Positions 49,649 through 58,057 of a DNA stretch of 64,000 nucleotides are shown piece by piece (position 1 is the first letter of the stretch; each line of letters begins with the position of its first letter). Location of the stretch: contig JANRKQ010000090.1 of the NCBI GenBank assembly GCA_033763395.1, forward strand, positions 30,936 to 94,935, given 5' to 3'. The notes under the pieces were generated by a model. The model had not been told where the DNA came from and did no database searches. It was given only the letters and a program-made list of their open reading frames with translations. Source of the stretch: Xiheimicrobium sp033763395 (GTDB lineage: Bacteria > Myxococcota > Myxococcia > Myxococcales > Myxococcaceae). The position numbers and the translations under genes were made by a program.

Positions 49649-50884
49649 ATGATCGACCTCTTCCGCGACCTCGCCGGCGTCCCCGTTCACGCGCTCCGCA
49701 GCTTCGTCACCCAGCGCCTCTCCGACCGGTTTCCAGACCGGAGCGTGGCGATGACGGCGGATCCGTCGTTCGACGCCGAGAGCTGGGCCCACGACGCGGG
49801 CGTGCCGCTCGACTCGCCGTCACCGAGCACCATCGTGCGCGCCGTTCACGACGATGGCGCCGAGCTGCGCATCGGCCACTTCGGCTTCACCTGGGACGAC
49901 CGCCGCTTCGACGTGGTCGCGCTGCAGGTTCCGCTCCAGTACGAGTCGGCGCAGTGGACCTGGGTCGTCTCGCCCCGCTTCGAAGACTTCGAGCGGCTGT
50001 TCCCGCACGTCGTCCGCTTCAACCGGGAGGTCCACGGCGAGGTGCTCGTCTTCGCCGCGGGCTGCTTCTCGAAGGACGCGAGCCTCCAACGGGCGATCAG
50101 CGCGACCTCGTTCGACGATCTGATCCTCCCTGAGCCGCTCCTGGCTGGGCTGAGGAGCGACGTGAAGAAGTTCCTCGCGAGCCGGGAGCTGTATCGCCAG
50201 GCCGGCGCCGTCTGGAAACGCGGCGTGTTGCTGCTCGGCCCGCCCGGCAACGGCAAGACGCACGCCATCAAGGCGCTCGTGAACGAGGCGAAGCTGCCCT
50301 GCGTGTACGTGAAGTCCTTCACCGGGCGGTACACGGACCCGGCCGACGCCATTCCCAAGGTGTTCGGTCGAGCCCGCCAGCTCGCGCCGTGTGTCGTGGT
50401 GCTCGAAGATCTCGACGCGCTCATCGACGACGAGAACCGGAGCTTTCTGCTCAACGAGCTCGACGGCTTCGCGGCGAACGAGGGCCTCATCACCATCGCC
50501 ACGTCGAACCACCCCGAGCGCCTCGACCCCAGCCTCTTGCACCGCCCCAGCCGGTTCGACCGCAAGTACCGGTTCGAGCTGCCGGGCGCGGACCTGCGAC
50601 ACCGCTACCTGGGGCGCTGGGCGCGTCAGCTCCCCGGCGGCGTCACCGACGAGGTGCTCGCCCGGGCCGTCGACCAGACCGACGAGTTCACCTTCGCCTA
50701 CCTGAAAGAGCTCACGCTCTCGACGCAGATGCAGTGGGCGAGTGAGGGCCGGGCCCGCGCCGTGGGTGACGTGCTCCTCGAGGTGCTCGTGGGCCTCAAG
50801 GCCGAGATCGTCGCCGTCGCCAGCCTGCCTCCGCCGCCGGAGCGACCGGCGCCCCCGCGCGGCTTCCGCTTCCCGTTCGGGTGA
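49649..50884 (+). CDS. AAA+ ATPase
   Basis: A 411-aa protein. The N-terminal half (about 1-165) is an unrecognised domain. A classical AAA module follows: Walker A LLLGPPGNGKTHAIKAL (about residue 196), Walker B VVVLEDLDALIDDE (about 249), sensor-1 TIATSNHPERLDPSLLHRPS with the RFDR arginine region. This is the FtsH/Cdc48/BCS1-like clade. Such stand-alone AAA proteins remodel protein complexes; the partner is unknown. It converges on hypF. Confidence 0.9.
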   Translation: MIDLFRDLAGVPVHALRSFVTQRLSDRFPDRSVAMTADPSFDAESWAHDAGVPLDSPSPSTIVRAVHDDGAELRIGHFGFTWDDRRFDVVALQVPLQYESAQWTWVVSPRFEDFERLFPHVVRFNREVHGEVLVFAAGCFSKDASLQRAISATSFDDLILPEPLLAGLRSDVKKFLASRELYRQAGAVWKRGVLLLGPPGNGKTHAIKALVNEAKLPCVYVKSFTGRYTDPADAIPKVFGRARQLAPCVVVLEDLDALIDDENRSFLLNELDGFAANEGLITIATSNHPERLDPSLLHRPSRFDRKYRFELPGADLRHRYLGRWARQLPGGVTDEVLARAVDQTDEFTFAYLKELTLSTQMQWASEGRARAVGDVLLEVLVGLKAEIVAVASLPPPPERPAPPRGFRFPFG

Positions 50885-50940
50885 GCGCCTCGAGCGTCCT
50901 CGGACACCCACGGCCTGCTGGCAGTGGTCGGCGCTGGCGC

Positions 50941-53166
50941 TCACGCGGCGTGCGCGCGCGCCACGAAGGCCTGCCCGAGCGACAGGCCACCGTCGTTCGA
51001 CGGCACCGCCCGGTTGAGCAGCGCCGTCACCCCACGCGCCGCGAAGCCCCGCACGAGGAGCTCGGCCAGCAGACCGTTCATCACGCAGCCGCCGCTCAGG
51101 GCGATCACCCCGTCGACGACGTGCGGCGTCGCCCAGTCGACGAGCGCCGCCGCGAGCGTGCCGTGAAAGACGTTCGCGCCGTCGATGGGCGATCGCCCCG
51201 GCAACGCGCGCAGCAGCTCGTCCAGCACCAGCTCGCCGTCGGCGATGCGCCAGCCATTCGCCAGCACCACGGGCCGGGTGACGAGCGACTCGAGCCGCAT
51301 CGGCGCCTCGCCCTCGTACGTTGCCACCGGCAGCACGCCCAGCAGGCCGCACGCCGCGTCGAAGAGCCGGCCACACGAGCTGGTGAGCGGCGCGTTCAAG
51401 CCGCGCTCGAGCGCATGCCGCACGAAGGGCAGCTCGGCCTCGGGGGCTCCGGGCGGTGTCCACGCCGACCCGAGCCGGTGCAGCGCCGAGAGCGCCATTC
51501 GCCACGGCGCGCGGGCGGCCTTGTCTCCTCCGGGCTGACGCAGCGGCGCGAGGTGCCCCAGCCGGGTGAAGCCCGCGCCCTCGAGCCGGAGCAGCTCACC
51601 ACCCCACGAGCCGCGGTCCGTCCCCAGCCCGAAGCCATCGAGCGCGAGGCCCACCGTGGGGGCGATTCGACCCGCCTCGGCCAACACCCCTGCGAGGTGG
51701 GCGTGGTGGTGCTGCACGGCGAGCGTCGGCAGCCCCAGCGCCTGCGCCAGCCGTGTCGACAGGAAGTCGGGGTGGAGGTCGTGCGCCACCAGCTCGGCCT
51801 TCACCTCGAGCGTCTTCTCGAGATGGGCGATGGTCTCTTCGAGGAAGGTGAACGTCGCGGCGTCGTCGAGATCGCCCACGTGCTGCGACACGAAAGCCTC
51901 GTCGCCGCGGGTGAGGCAGGCCGTCACCTTGAGGTGGCCTCCGAGCGCGAGCACCGTGGGGCCTTCCCTCGGGAGCTTCACCGCGCCGGGCACGTACCCG
52001 CGCGCACGCCGCAGCACCGTCGGCGCCCCGGCCACCACGCGCGTGACGCTGTCGTCGGTGCGCACCAACACGTCCCGCTCGTGGGTCACCAGCAGGTCGG
52101 CCAGCCCACCGAGCTTCTCGCGCGCCTCGTCGTCGGTGAGGACGAGCGGCTCGCCGCCGGGGTTCGCCGACGTCACCACCAGCGCCACGTCGAGCGGCGA
52201 CTCGAGCCAGGTGCTCCCCTCGGGTCGGCCAGCCGCCTCGTGGAACAGCAGGAGGTGCAGTGGAGACGTGGGCAGCATCACGCCGAGCCACCCCAGGCCG
52301 GGCGCGACGGACGGCGCCAGGGCGAGCGCTTCACGCCGCCGCGCCAGCACGATGGGCCGCTGCCACGAGGTGAGGAGCGCCTCTTCCACCTCCGAGAGCG
52401 CCACCAGCCGACGCGCCGACGCGAGCGACGACACCATCACCGCGAAGGGCTTTCCGTCTCGCTGCTTGCGGGTGCGCAGGCGTGACACCGCGGCCTCGTT
52501 GGTGGCGTCACAGACGAGCTGAAAGCCGCCGACGCCCTTGAGCGCGACGACTCCACCGGCGCGAACGGTCTCGACGATCGACTCGAGCGGCGCCGAGAGC
52601 CGGGGCCCACATGCCGGGCAGGCCAGCGGCTGCGCGTGGAAGCGCCGGTCGGCTGGATCGCCGTACTCACGCGCGCAGTCGGCGCACAGGGGGAACCGGG
52701 CCATCGACGTCTGCGGCCGGTCGTACGGCAGCGAGTGCGTGATGGTGTGGCGCGGCCCGCAGTGGGTGCACGTCGTGAAGGGGTAGCGGTACCGCCGGGC
52801 CGTCGGCGTGCAGACCTCGTCGATGCAGGCCTCGCAGACACCCGCGTCGGGGCCGATGGCGACCCGGGCGTGCCCACCCTTCTCGCTCGCCTCGATGACG
52901 AAGCGCGTCTCGGCCTCGACCGGCGAGAGGGGCTCGACCTCGACGGCGTCGATGCGCGCGAGTGGGGGGGCGCGCTCCCGCATCCACCGTGGCATCGCCT
53001 CGGCTGCCGTGCCCTGCACTTCGAACACGACGCCCTGCTCGTCGTTGCGCACCCAGCCGGTGAGGCCGTTCGCGGTGGCCAGCTGGTGCACGAAGGGCCG
53101 GAACCCGACGCCCTGCACCACGCCACGAACGCGCACGCGCAGGCGGCTGGCGCCAGTCGGGCTCAC
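50941..53166 (-). CDS. hypF: [NiFe]-hydrogenase maturation carbamoyltransferase HypF
   Basis: A 741-aa enzyme that turns carbamoyl phosphate into the carbamoyl group used for the cyanide ligands of the NiFe centre. The N-terminal acylphosphatase domain has RVRGVVQGVGFRPFVHQLA. Two zinc-finger pairs follow (CEACIDEVC, CTHCGPRHT, CADCAREYG, CPACGPR), then the YrdC-like domain (KGVGGFQLVCDATNEAAV) and the Kae1-like domain (VQHHHAHLAGVLAE and later DGFGLG). The GTG at 53166 overlaps the hypB stop by four bases. It is the last gene of the hydrogenase operon. Confidence 0.97.
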   Translation of the reverse strand: MSPTGASRLRVRVRGVVQGVGFRPFVHQLATANGLTGWVRNDEQGVVFEVQGTAAEAMPRWMRERAPPLARIDAVEVEPLSPVEAETRFVIEASEKGGHARVAIGPDAGVCEACIDEVCTPTARRYRYPFTTCTHCGPRHTITHSLPYDRPQTSMARFPLCADCAREYGDPADRRFHAQPLACPACGPRLSAPLESIVETVRAGGVVALKGVGGFQLVCDATNEAAVSRLRTRKQRDGKPFAVMVSSLASARRLVALSEVEEALLTSWQRPIVLARRREALALAPSVAPGLGWLGVMLPTSPLHLLLFHEAAGRPEGSTWLESPLDVALVVTSANPGGEPLVLTDDEAREKLGGLADLLVTHERDVLVRTDDSVTRVVAGAPTVLRRARGYVPGAVKLPREGPTVLALGGHLKVTACLTRGDEAFVSQHVGDLDDAATFTFLEETIAHLEKTLEVKAELVAHDLHPDFLSTRLAQALGLPTLAVQHHHAHLAGVLAEAGRIAPTVGLALDGFGLGTDRGSWGGELLRLEGAGFTRLGHLAPLRQPGGDKAARAPWRMALSALHRLGSAWTPPGAPEAELPFVRHALERGLNAPLTSSCGRLFDAACGLLGVLPVATYEGEAPMRLESLVTRPVVLANGWRIADGELVLDELLRALPGRSPIDGANVFHGTLAAALVDWATPHVVDGVIALSGGCVMNGLLAELLVRGFAARGVTALLNRAVPSNDGGLSLGQAFVARAHAA

Positions 53167-54401
53167 CGCACCTGCACCTCGGCCGACCTCGGCGCCGCGG
53201 TGGCGGGCCGCGCCGCCGACTGCTCGGCGAGCCACGAGAGCCACGCGTCGAAGCCCTGGCCCGTGCGCGCCGAGACGTGGAGCACCTTCGCGCGTGGGTT
53301 CACCTTGCGCACGTTGCGCTCGAGCGCCGCGAGGTCGAACTCGAGCGCCGCCACCAGGTCCACCTTGTTGAGCAGCACCAGGTCGGCCACGGCGAACATG
53401 TCGGGGTACTTGAGCGGCTTCTCTTCCCCCTCCGTCACCGAGGCGATGACGACCTTCTTCGCCTCGCCGAGGTCGAAGCCCGCGGGGCAGACGAGGTTGC
53501 CGACGTTCTCGACGAACAAGAGGCCCTGGGCGGGCGCGGGCTTTCGGGCGAGCGCGCGCATCACCATCTCGGCGTCGAGGTGGCAGCCCTTGCCGGTGTT
53601 CACCTGCACGGCGGTGACGCCCGTGGCGCGAATGCGCTCCGCGTCGAGCGACGTCTGCTGGTCGCCTTCGATGACCATGAGGGGCTTTCCGCCCGCCTTG
53701 AGCGCGTCGAGGGTGCGCACGAGGAGCGTCGTCTTGCCGCTCCCGGGGCTCGACATGAGGTTCAAGACGAAGGTGCCGGTGGCCTCGAAGCGCGTGCGGT
53801 TGAGCGACGCGGCGCGATCGTTCTTCGCCATCACGTCCTGCTCGACGGCGATGCGGCGCGCCTCGGTGGGGTGCAGACCGTCATGGCCGTGGTGGTGCGT
53901 GACGGTGGAGCCGTCGGCGAGCGGGTGCGTGTGGGAAGCCGCCGCGTGGTGCCCGGTGACGACGCCGTGCGCGGGGTGCGGCTGCCCCCCCCCTTCATGG
54001 GAGTGCCGAATGACGCGCCCGTCTGGGAGCAGGTGCTCGTGGGCTTCGTCGGTGACGTGCGCGTGCGAGTGGCCGTCATCATGCCGGTGCCTCACGGTGG
54101 AGCCATCGGCCAGCACGTGAACGTGTTCGGCCGCCTCGTGCTGGTGCTGCACCGTCGAGCCGTCGGCCAGCGCGTGGACGTGCCGATGCCGCACGGTGGA
54201 GCCATCAGCCAGCACGTGAACGTGTTCTGCCCCCTCGTGCTGGTGCGTCGCGGTCGAACCGTCAGCCTCGCCGTGGGCATGGCCAGCCGCCTCGTGCCGG
54301 TGCCGCACGGTGGAGCCATCAGCCAACACATGAACGTGCTCCCCGCCTTCGCCATCGATGGTGATCGACGCCTCGTCGGCGCAGCCACAGGTGCCACACA
54401 T
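53163..54401 (-). CDS. hypB: Nickel-handling GTPase HypB with expanded His-rich repeat region
   Basis: A 412-aa protein that stores nickel and delivers it to the hydrogenase large subunit at the expense of GTP. The N terminus MCGTCGC is the high-affinity nickel motif. Residues 22-171 are a histidine-rich repeat zone with about 37 His, including seven units of the type HVHVLADGSTVRHRH. The GTPase domain starts with SSPGSGKTT (219-225), then VIEGDQQTSLDAERIRATG, NTGKGCHLDAEMV, ENVGNLVCP and LLNKVDLV. The His region resembles the nickel-storing nickelin type but is long and strikingly repetitive. The ATG shares one base with the hypA stop; a GTG one codon earlier is possible. Confidence 0.96.
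   Translation of the reverse strand: MCGTCGCADEASITIDGEGGEHVHVLADGSTVRHRHEAAGHAHGEADGSTATHQHEGAEHVHVLADGSTVRHRHVHALADGSTVQHQHEAAEHVHVLADGSTVRHRHDDGHSHAHVTDEAHEHLLPDGRVIRHSHEGGGQPHPAHGVVTGHHAAASHTHPLADGSTVTHHHGHDGLHPTEARRIAVEQDVMAKNDRAASLNRTRFEATGTFVLNLMSSPGSGKTTLLVRTLDALKAGGKPLMVIEGDQQTSLDAERIRATGVTAVQVNTGKGCHLDAEMVMRALARKPAPAQGLLFVENVGNLVCPAGFDLGEAKKVVIASVTEGEEKPLKYPDMFAVADLVLLNKVDLVAALEFDLAALERNVRKVNPRAKVLHVSARTGQGFDAWLSWLAEQSAARPATAAPRSAEVQVR
53889..54338 (-). repeat. Degenerate repeats encoding the HypB histidine-rich region
   Basis: Seven units of about 45-75 bases encode H-x-H-x3-D-G-x4-H-x-H modules (for example HVHVLADGSTVRHRH, HEHLLPDGRVIRHSH, HTHPLADGSTVTHHH). Three units are identical at protein level, showing recent duplication, while others have diverged. 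Confidence 0.85.
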
Positions 54402-54742
54402 CACGCCACCTCCAGTTCGGTCACCCGCAGCTCGTCACCGCCGGTCATCAACAACTGCGCGCTGCCGCACGCCGGGCAGTCATCGACGCGCGCCGCGACC
54501 TGCACGTCTCGCCCACACCCCGCGCAGAAGGCCGTCCCCGGCGTGCGCTCGATCTCGAGCCGGGCGCCATCGGCCACCGTCCCCCGCGCCGCCGAGTCGA
54601 ACCCGAACACGAGGGCCTCGGGCTCGACGCTCGCGAGCGCCCCGATGCGCAGGAAGACGCGCTTCACCGCGCCGAAGCGTTGCCCCTTCGTCTGCTCGCG
54701 GACGATGTCGACGATGCTCTGCGCCAGCGCCACCTCGTGCAT
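54401..54742 (-). CDS. hypA: Hydrogenase nickel incorporation protein HypA
   Basis: A 113-aa nickel metallochaperone. MHEVALAQSIVDIV holds the N-terminal nickel site (Met-His-Glu). The structural zinc site is FCAGCGRDV and DCPACGSAQL. The length is standard. It precedes hypB with the stop and start sharing a base, and follows hupK after five bases. Confidence 0.97.
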   Translation of the reverse strand: MHEVALAQSIVDIVREQTKGQRFGAVKRVFLRIGALASVEPEALVFGFDSAARGTVADGARLEIERTPGTAFCAGCGRDVQVAARVDDCPACGSAQLLMTGGDELRVTELEVA

Positions 54743-54747
54743 CGTCG

Positions 54748-55887
54748 TCAGCTCTCCATCGAGACGGTGAACTCGACGCAGGGGTCGAGGACCGTCACGA
54801 CGAAGCGCGCGGCCTGCTCGGCCGTCTGCACGTCAGGTGCCGACAACCCGACGAGCGCCTCACGCACCGCGCCACGGGGGTGAAACGTCCACTCGGTCGG
54901 CGCCACCACGTTCCACGCAACGACGCGTCCTTGCTCGACGTCGACGGCGTGCACGAGGGGTCCGCGCGACGTCTCCGCGGTGCCGGCGCCTTGCCCACTG
55001 GCGCTCGTCACCACCACCTGGCGCTGGAGGGGGCGCAAAATCTGCGCACAGCGACGCAGTTCCTCCGAGAGCGCGCACGTTTCGACGTAGCGGGCCGTGA
55101 GGCGCGCGAGCAGGCCGGGCCCGGCAGCGGCGATGGCCTGCGTCACCAGCGGGTGCGACGCCCAGCTCGACAAGAGGCCGACGTCGACGGGAGCGCCAGC
55201 CACCGTGGGCGCGCGGGCGAAGGCCGCGTCGGCGCGCACCGAAGCCGCCACCTGCGCCAACTGCGGGCGCACCGCGAGCGACGTCGCTCCGTGGGTGGCC
55301 AGCGGGCCATTCATGACGAAGCGAAGCAACCGGCCCGGCGCGCCACCGAGCCGCACCAGGTGCTCGAGGAACGACGGCGGCGCGGCGCCGAAGCCCTGCC
55401 CTGCCAGCCAGGCCTCGAGCGCGGAAAGACACGTCTCGAGCCGCGCTGCGTTCGGCGATACGTCGACCCCGCCGAGCTGCACCGCGCCCTTCGCCAGGCC
55501 CGCGGCGGCCTGCACCTCGGCCAGGTGCGCCCGGCCCACGCGGAACTCGGCGTACGCGGGCGCCTCACCCAGCAGCGGCGGCGCGGTGAGGAGCCAGAAC
55601 CAGAGGTGGTTCGACAGCCGCTCCACCACGGCCACCAGCGCCCGCGCGTGCTCGTGCTCCACGGCGACGGCGACGCCCAACGCCGCCTCGCACGCGCGCA
55701 CGCCGGCGAGCCCCTGGGCCATCGAGCAGATGGAGGACAGCAGCGGCGCCAGGCCCACGGCCTCTTCGACGCGCTTGCCCACGAGCGCCTGCCACACCTC
55801 GAGCGGCCGGCGGTTGCGAACATCGACGTCGCCACACCGGCCATCGCGCCACGCCAGCCGCAGGTCGATGCCTCCCTCGGCGGCCAT
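54748..55887 (-). CDS. hupK: HupK-like hydrogenase assembly protein
   Basis: A 379-aa relative of the hydrogenase large subunit that is used in assembly, probably as a scaffold for the Fe(CN)2CO group. It keeps weak traces of the large-subunit ends, SSICSMAQGLAGVRACE near the L1 position and VLDPCVEFTV at the C terminus (L2-like). The full four-Cys set of a catalytic subunit is missing. Position between hupJ and hypA matches hupSLCDFGHIJK-hypAB order. Confidence 0.85.
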   Translation of the reverse strand: MAAEGGIDLRLAWRDGRCGDVDVRNRRPLEVWQALVGKRVEEAVGLAPLLSSICSMAQGLAGVRACEAALGVAVAVEHEHARALVAVVERLSNHLWFWLLTAPPLLGEAPAYAEFRVGRAHLAEVQAAAGLAKGAVQLGGVDVSPNAARLETCLSALEAWLAGQGFGAAPPSFLEHLVRLGGAPGRLLRFVMNGPLATHGATSLAVRPQLAQVAASVRADAAFARAPTVAGAPVDVGLLSSWASHPLVTQAIAAAGPGLLARLTARYVETCALSEELRRCAQILRPLQRQVVVTSASGQGAGTAETSRGPLVHAVDVEQGRVVAWNVVAPTEWTFHPRGAVREALVGLSAPDVQTAEQAARFVVTVLDPCVEFTVSMES

Positions 55888-55893
55888 GACGCC

Positions 55894-56529
55894 TCAGCGC
55901 AGCGCGAAGGCCCGGCGGAACAGGTCGCGCCGCGACGGCACGGGCGCGGGGGCGGGCGGCGTCGGGGACACCGCGGGCTCGCGGGTGAAGAGCGCGTCGA
56001 CGGCCTCCTGCGCCACCCGGCGGGCCGTCGTCATGTCGGGGAAGTCGCCCATCGGCGAGAAGAGCGAGCACGACTCGACCACGCCGACGCCTTCGAGCGT
56101 GCCCACGGTGAACTCGAGCGTGCCCGACGGGAAAACGCGCGGCCGCTTCGTGCCCTGCTTCACCACCGCCTCACCGGCCGGCGGAACGAAGATGACGTTC
56201 ATGCACCACGGCGTGACGACGACGCCCGCCCAGCCCCCCTCGTGGGCGCGGAACCCGAAGAGCTCGATGCCGAGCGCCGGGTTGACGACGGGCAGGCCGG
56301 CCATGCGCGTGCCAGCCGCGCGGTACGCCACCTCGAGCGCGGTGACGGGCGACACCTCGGCTTCGGACTCGGGCCGAACGAACTTCTCCTTCGCCGAGTC
56401 ACACTTCGGGCAGCGCCAGTCGGCGGGCAGGTCGTCGAACGCGGTGCCAGCAGGCACCTGCCAGACGTCGTCGCCGATCGCGGGATCGTACACGCTCCAG
56501 CAGACGCCGCACTCGCGCGTGCCGCTCAC
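55894..56529 (-). CDS. Rubredoxin-HybE fusion (HupI-HupJ) hydrogenase assembly protein
   Basis: A 211-aa protein with two domains that are separate genes in many hup clusters. Residues 1-55 are a rubredoxin with ECGVC (Cys 7, 10) and RCPKC (Cys 40, 43) binding one iron. Residues about 60-185 are the HybE/HupJ chaperone domain (AGLPVVNPALGIELFGFRAH, PWCMNVIFVPPAGE, FPSGTLEFTVGTLEGVGVVE, SLFSPMGDFPD). Such proteins protect or help mature the subunits, notably under oxygen. The GTG overlaps the hupH stop (GTGA). Confidence 0.92.
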   Translation of the reverse strand: MSGTRECGVCWSVYDPAIGDDVWQVPAGTAFDDLPADWRCPKCDSAKEKFVRPESEAEVSPVTALEVAYRAAGTRMAGLPVVNPALGIELFGFRAHEGGWAGVVVTPWCMNVIFVPPAGEAVVKQGTKRPRVFPSGTLEFTVGTLEGVGVVESCSLFSPMGDFPDMTTARRVAQEAVDALFTREPAVSPTPPAPAPVPSRRDLFRRAFALR

Positions 56530-57365
56530 GAGGCGTGCTCCAACAACTGTGACAGGCGCGTCGCCGAGTCCTCGAAGTCCTCGTTCGACGCGCCGAGCGC
56601 CGAAGGCACCTCACCCACCTCGAGCGTGTCGAGGATGATGGTGCCCATCGCGTTGAAGAACTGCACGCTCCAGAGGTTCTTGTGCGCGGTGAGCTCGAGG
56701 CGGCAGCGGCCGTAGCCCTTCGACTCGGCCAGCACGGGTCCGCGGCCGAGCTGTTGCTGCAGGTAGCCCATGTCGACGTCATTCATCGGGAGCAGCGTGA
56801 AGCTGATGACGTGGTTCGCCTGGCCCGGCTTGTAGCTGGCGACGCGGTGGCGCAGCTCGGCCAGCACCGGCAGCGAGTTCATCGTGCCCGCCGGTGGCTC
56901 GCCGATGGAGAGCTCGGTGCTGGTGCCATGCTGGTTGGCCGCGGTGATGGCCGAGGGCACGCCCGCCACCTCGAGCCAGTCTCCAGCCGGGCTCCCGTCG
57001 GCTTCGAACGCCTTGATGCGCCACAGCCCCACCAGCGCCGTCTCGGCGAGCTCCCACCGCCGCGCGCCCTGCACCGTGGCCGTCACCTCGCCCGCGCCCA
57101 GCGTGTCTTCCAGCAGCGCCATCGCCGGGGCCGAGAGGCCGGCGAGCGAGAGCACCCGCGTGGTGTCTCCGACGCGGTAGCCCTGGAGCGCCGAGACGAC
57201 CTTCGAGAGCACCTGGCCCACCTCAGCGGCGCCCGGGCCCTCGTCGAACCACTTGAGCTCGCGGCGGGCCTCCATCGGCTCGGGCATGCCGAAGAGCTGC
57301 TCGAAGGGGTCGGCCTTTGGAGCGTGGCCCCCCAGCACGGGGAGCGAGAACGCGTTCGGTGTCAT
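56526..57365 (-). CDS. hupH: HupH/HyaF hydrogenase expression protein
   Basis: A 279-aa hydrogenase assembly protein of the HyaF/HupH family. The ATG at 57365 starts MTPNAFSLPVLGGHAPKADP. Family segments are AVASALQGYRVGDTT-like VVSALQGYRVGDTTRVLSLA, MNSLPVLAELRHRVASYKPG and NVWSVQFFN-like NLWSVQFFNAMGTIILDTLE. It is thought to act on the small subunit or its iron-sulfur clusters before export. It is followed with a GTGA overlap by the rubredoxin-HybE fusion. Confidence 0.92.
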   Translation of the reverse strand: MTPNAFSLPVLGGHAPKADPFEQLFGMPEPMEARRELKWFDEGPGAAEVGQVLSKVVSALQGYRVGDTTRVLSLAGLSAPAMALLEDTLGAGEVTATVQGARRWELAETALVGLWRIKAFEADGSPAGDWLEVAGVPSAITAANQHGTSTELSIGEPPAGTMNSLPVLAELRHRVASYKPGQANHVISFTLLPMNDVDMGYLQQQLGRGPVLAESKGYGRCRLELTAHKNLWSVQFFNAMGTIILDTLEVGEVPSALGASNEDFEDSATRLSQLLEHAS

Positions 57366-57376
57366 GGAGCGGCCTT

Positions 57377-57751
57377 TCAGGCGGTGCGACGACGGGGGAG
57401 CCACAACGAGGCGGCCTGCGCGTAGACGGCCCAGTCCTGCACGCGGGCCACCATCGAGACCTTCTGGCCATCTCTCAGAAAGACGACGCTCGGGAAGACC
57501 GACACGCCGAAGCGCTGCTGGAGGGCCTGGTCGCCCTCGACGTCCACCACGCCGATGGAGACGTCGGTGCCGGCGTTGCGCGCGAGCTCCTGCGCCACCA
57601 CGGCCACGTCCTGCGCCTCGGCGCGGTGCTTCGGGTCGCCGGTGAAGAGCACCAGCGCGTGGCCCTTGTGGGCGAGGAAGCCGTCGACCGTGGCGGCGTC
57701 GAGGCGTGTGCCGCCGTGCGAGACGAGGCGTTCGAGGGGTGACGTGCTCAC
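57377..57751 (-). CDS. hupG: HupG/HyaE thioredoxin-like hydrogenase chaperone
   Basis: A 124-aa protein with a thioredoxin-like fold lacking the CxxC active site (HALVLFTGDPKHRAEAQDVA, VSIGVVDVEGDQALQQRFGV, FPSVVFLRDG). In the HyaE family this fold binds the Tat signal peptide of the small subunit before export. The GTG at 57751 overlaps the hypC-family stop by four bases. Confidence 0.92.
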   Translation of the reverse strand: MSTSPLERLVSHGGTRLDAATVDGFLAHKGHALVLFTGDPKHRAEAQDVAVVAQELARNAGTDVSIGVVDVEGDQALQQRFGVSVFPSVVFLRDGQKVSMVARVQDWAVYAQAASLWLPRRRTA

Positions 57752-58053
57752 GTGGACTCCTTCGGCAAGAGGTGCGGCGGGAGCGTCGGCTCCCGGTGGA
57801 TGAGATCGGCGAAGTAGGCCTCGTGCGACTCACCGCGCGCGGCGGCCTCGAGCCCCGAGATGGCCTGATCGATGAGCGCGGCTTCGTCGGCGTCGAGCAC
57901 CCGCACCGCCGAGTCGACGTGCACCAGCACGTGCGCCCCCACGGGGACCGTCCCCGTGAGGAGCGTGCTGACGCGCCGCTGAGTGGCGCCCCGCTCGACG
58001 AGCGCCGAGACGTCGTCGCCCGAGAGCACCTTCATGGGCAGGCCGAGGCACAT
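57748..58053 (-). CDS. hypC: HypC/HupF-family hydrogenase maturation chaperone
   Basis: A 101-aa chaperone that carries the Fe(CN)2CO unit and guides it into the large subunit. It opens with the invariant MCLGLPMKV, whose Cys after processing of Met is the functional residue, and continues VGAHVLVHVDSAVRVLDADE. Its place between hupD and hupG is that of hupF. It is the only HypC-type protein in the cluster, so it may do both jobs or a second copy sits elsewhere. Confidence 0.94.
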   Translation of the reverse strand: MCLGLPMKVLSGDDVSALVERGATQRRVSTLLTGTVPVGAHVLVHVDSAVRVLDADEAALIDQAISGLEAAARGESHEAYFADLIHREPTLPPHLLPKEST

Positions 58054-58057
58054 GGGT

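Noticed and set aside
50881..50944. Nine-base inverted repeat GTGAGCGCC / GGCGCTCAC between the AAA ATPase and hypF
   Set aside because: The arms coincide with the two convergent stop codons and the loop is 46 bases, so a functional terminator is doubtful.
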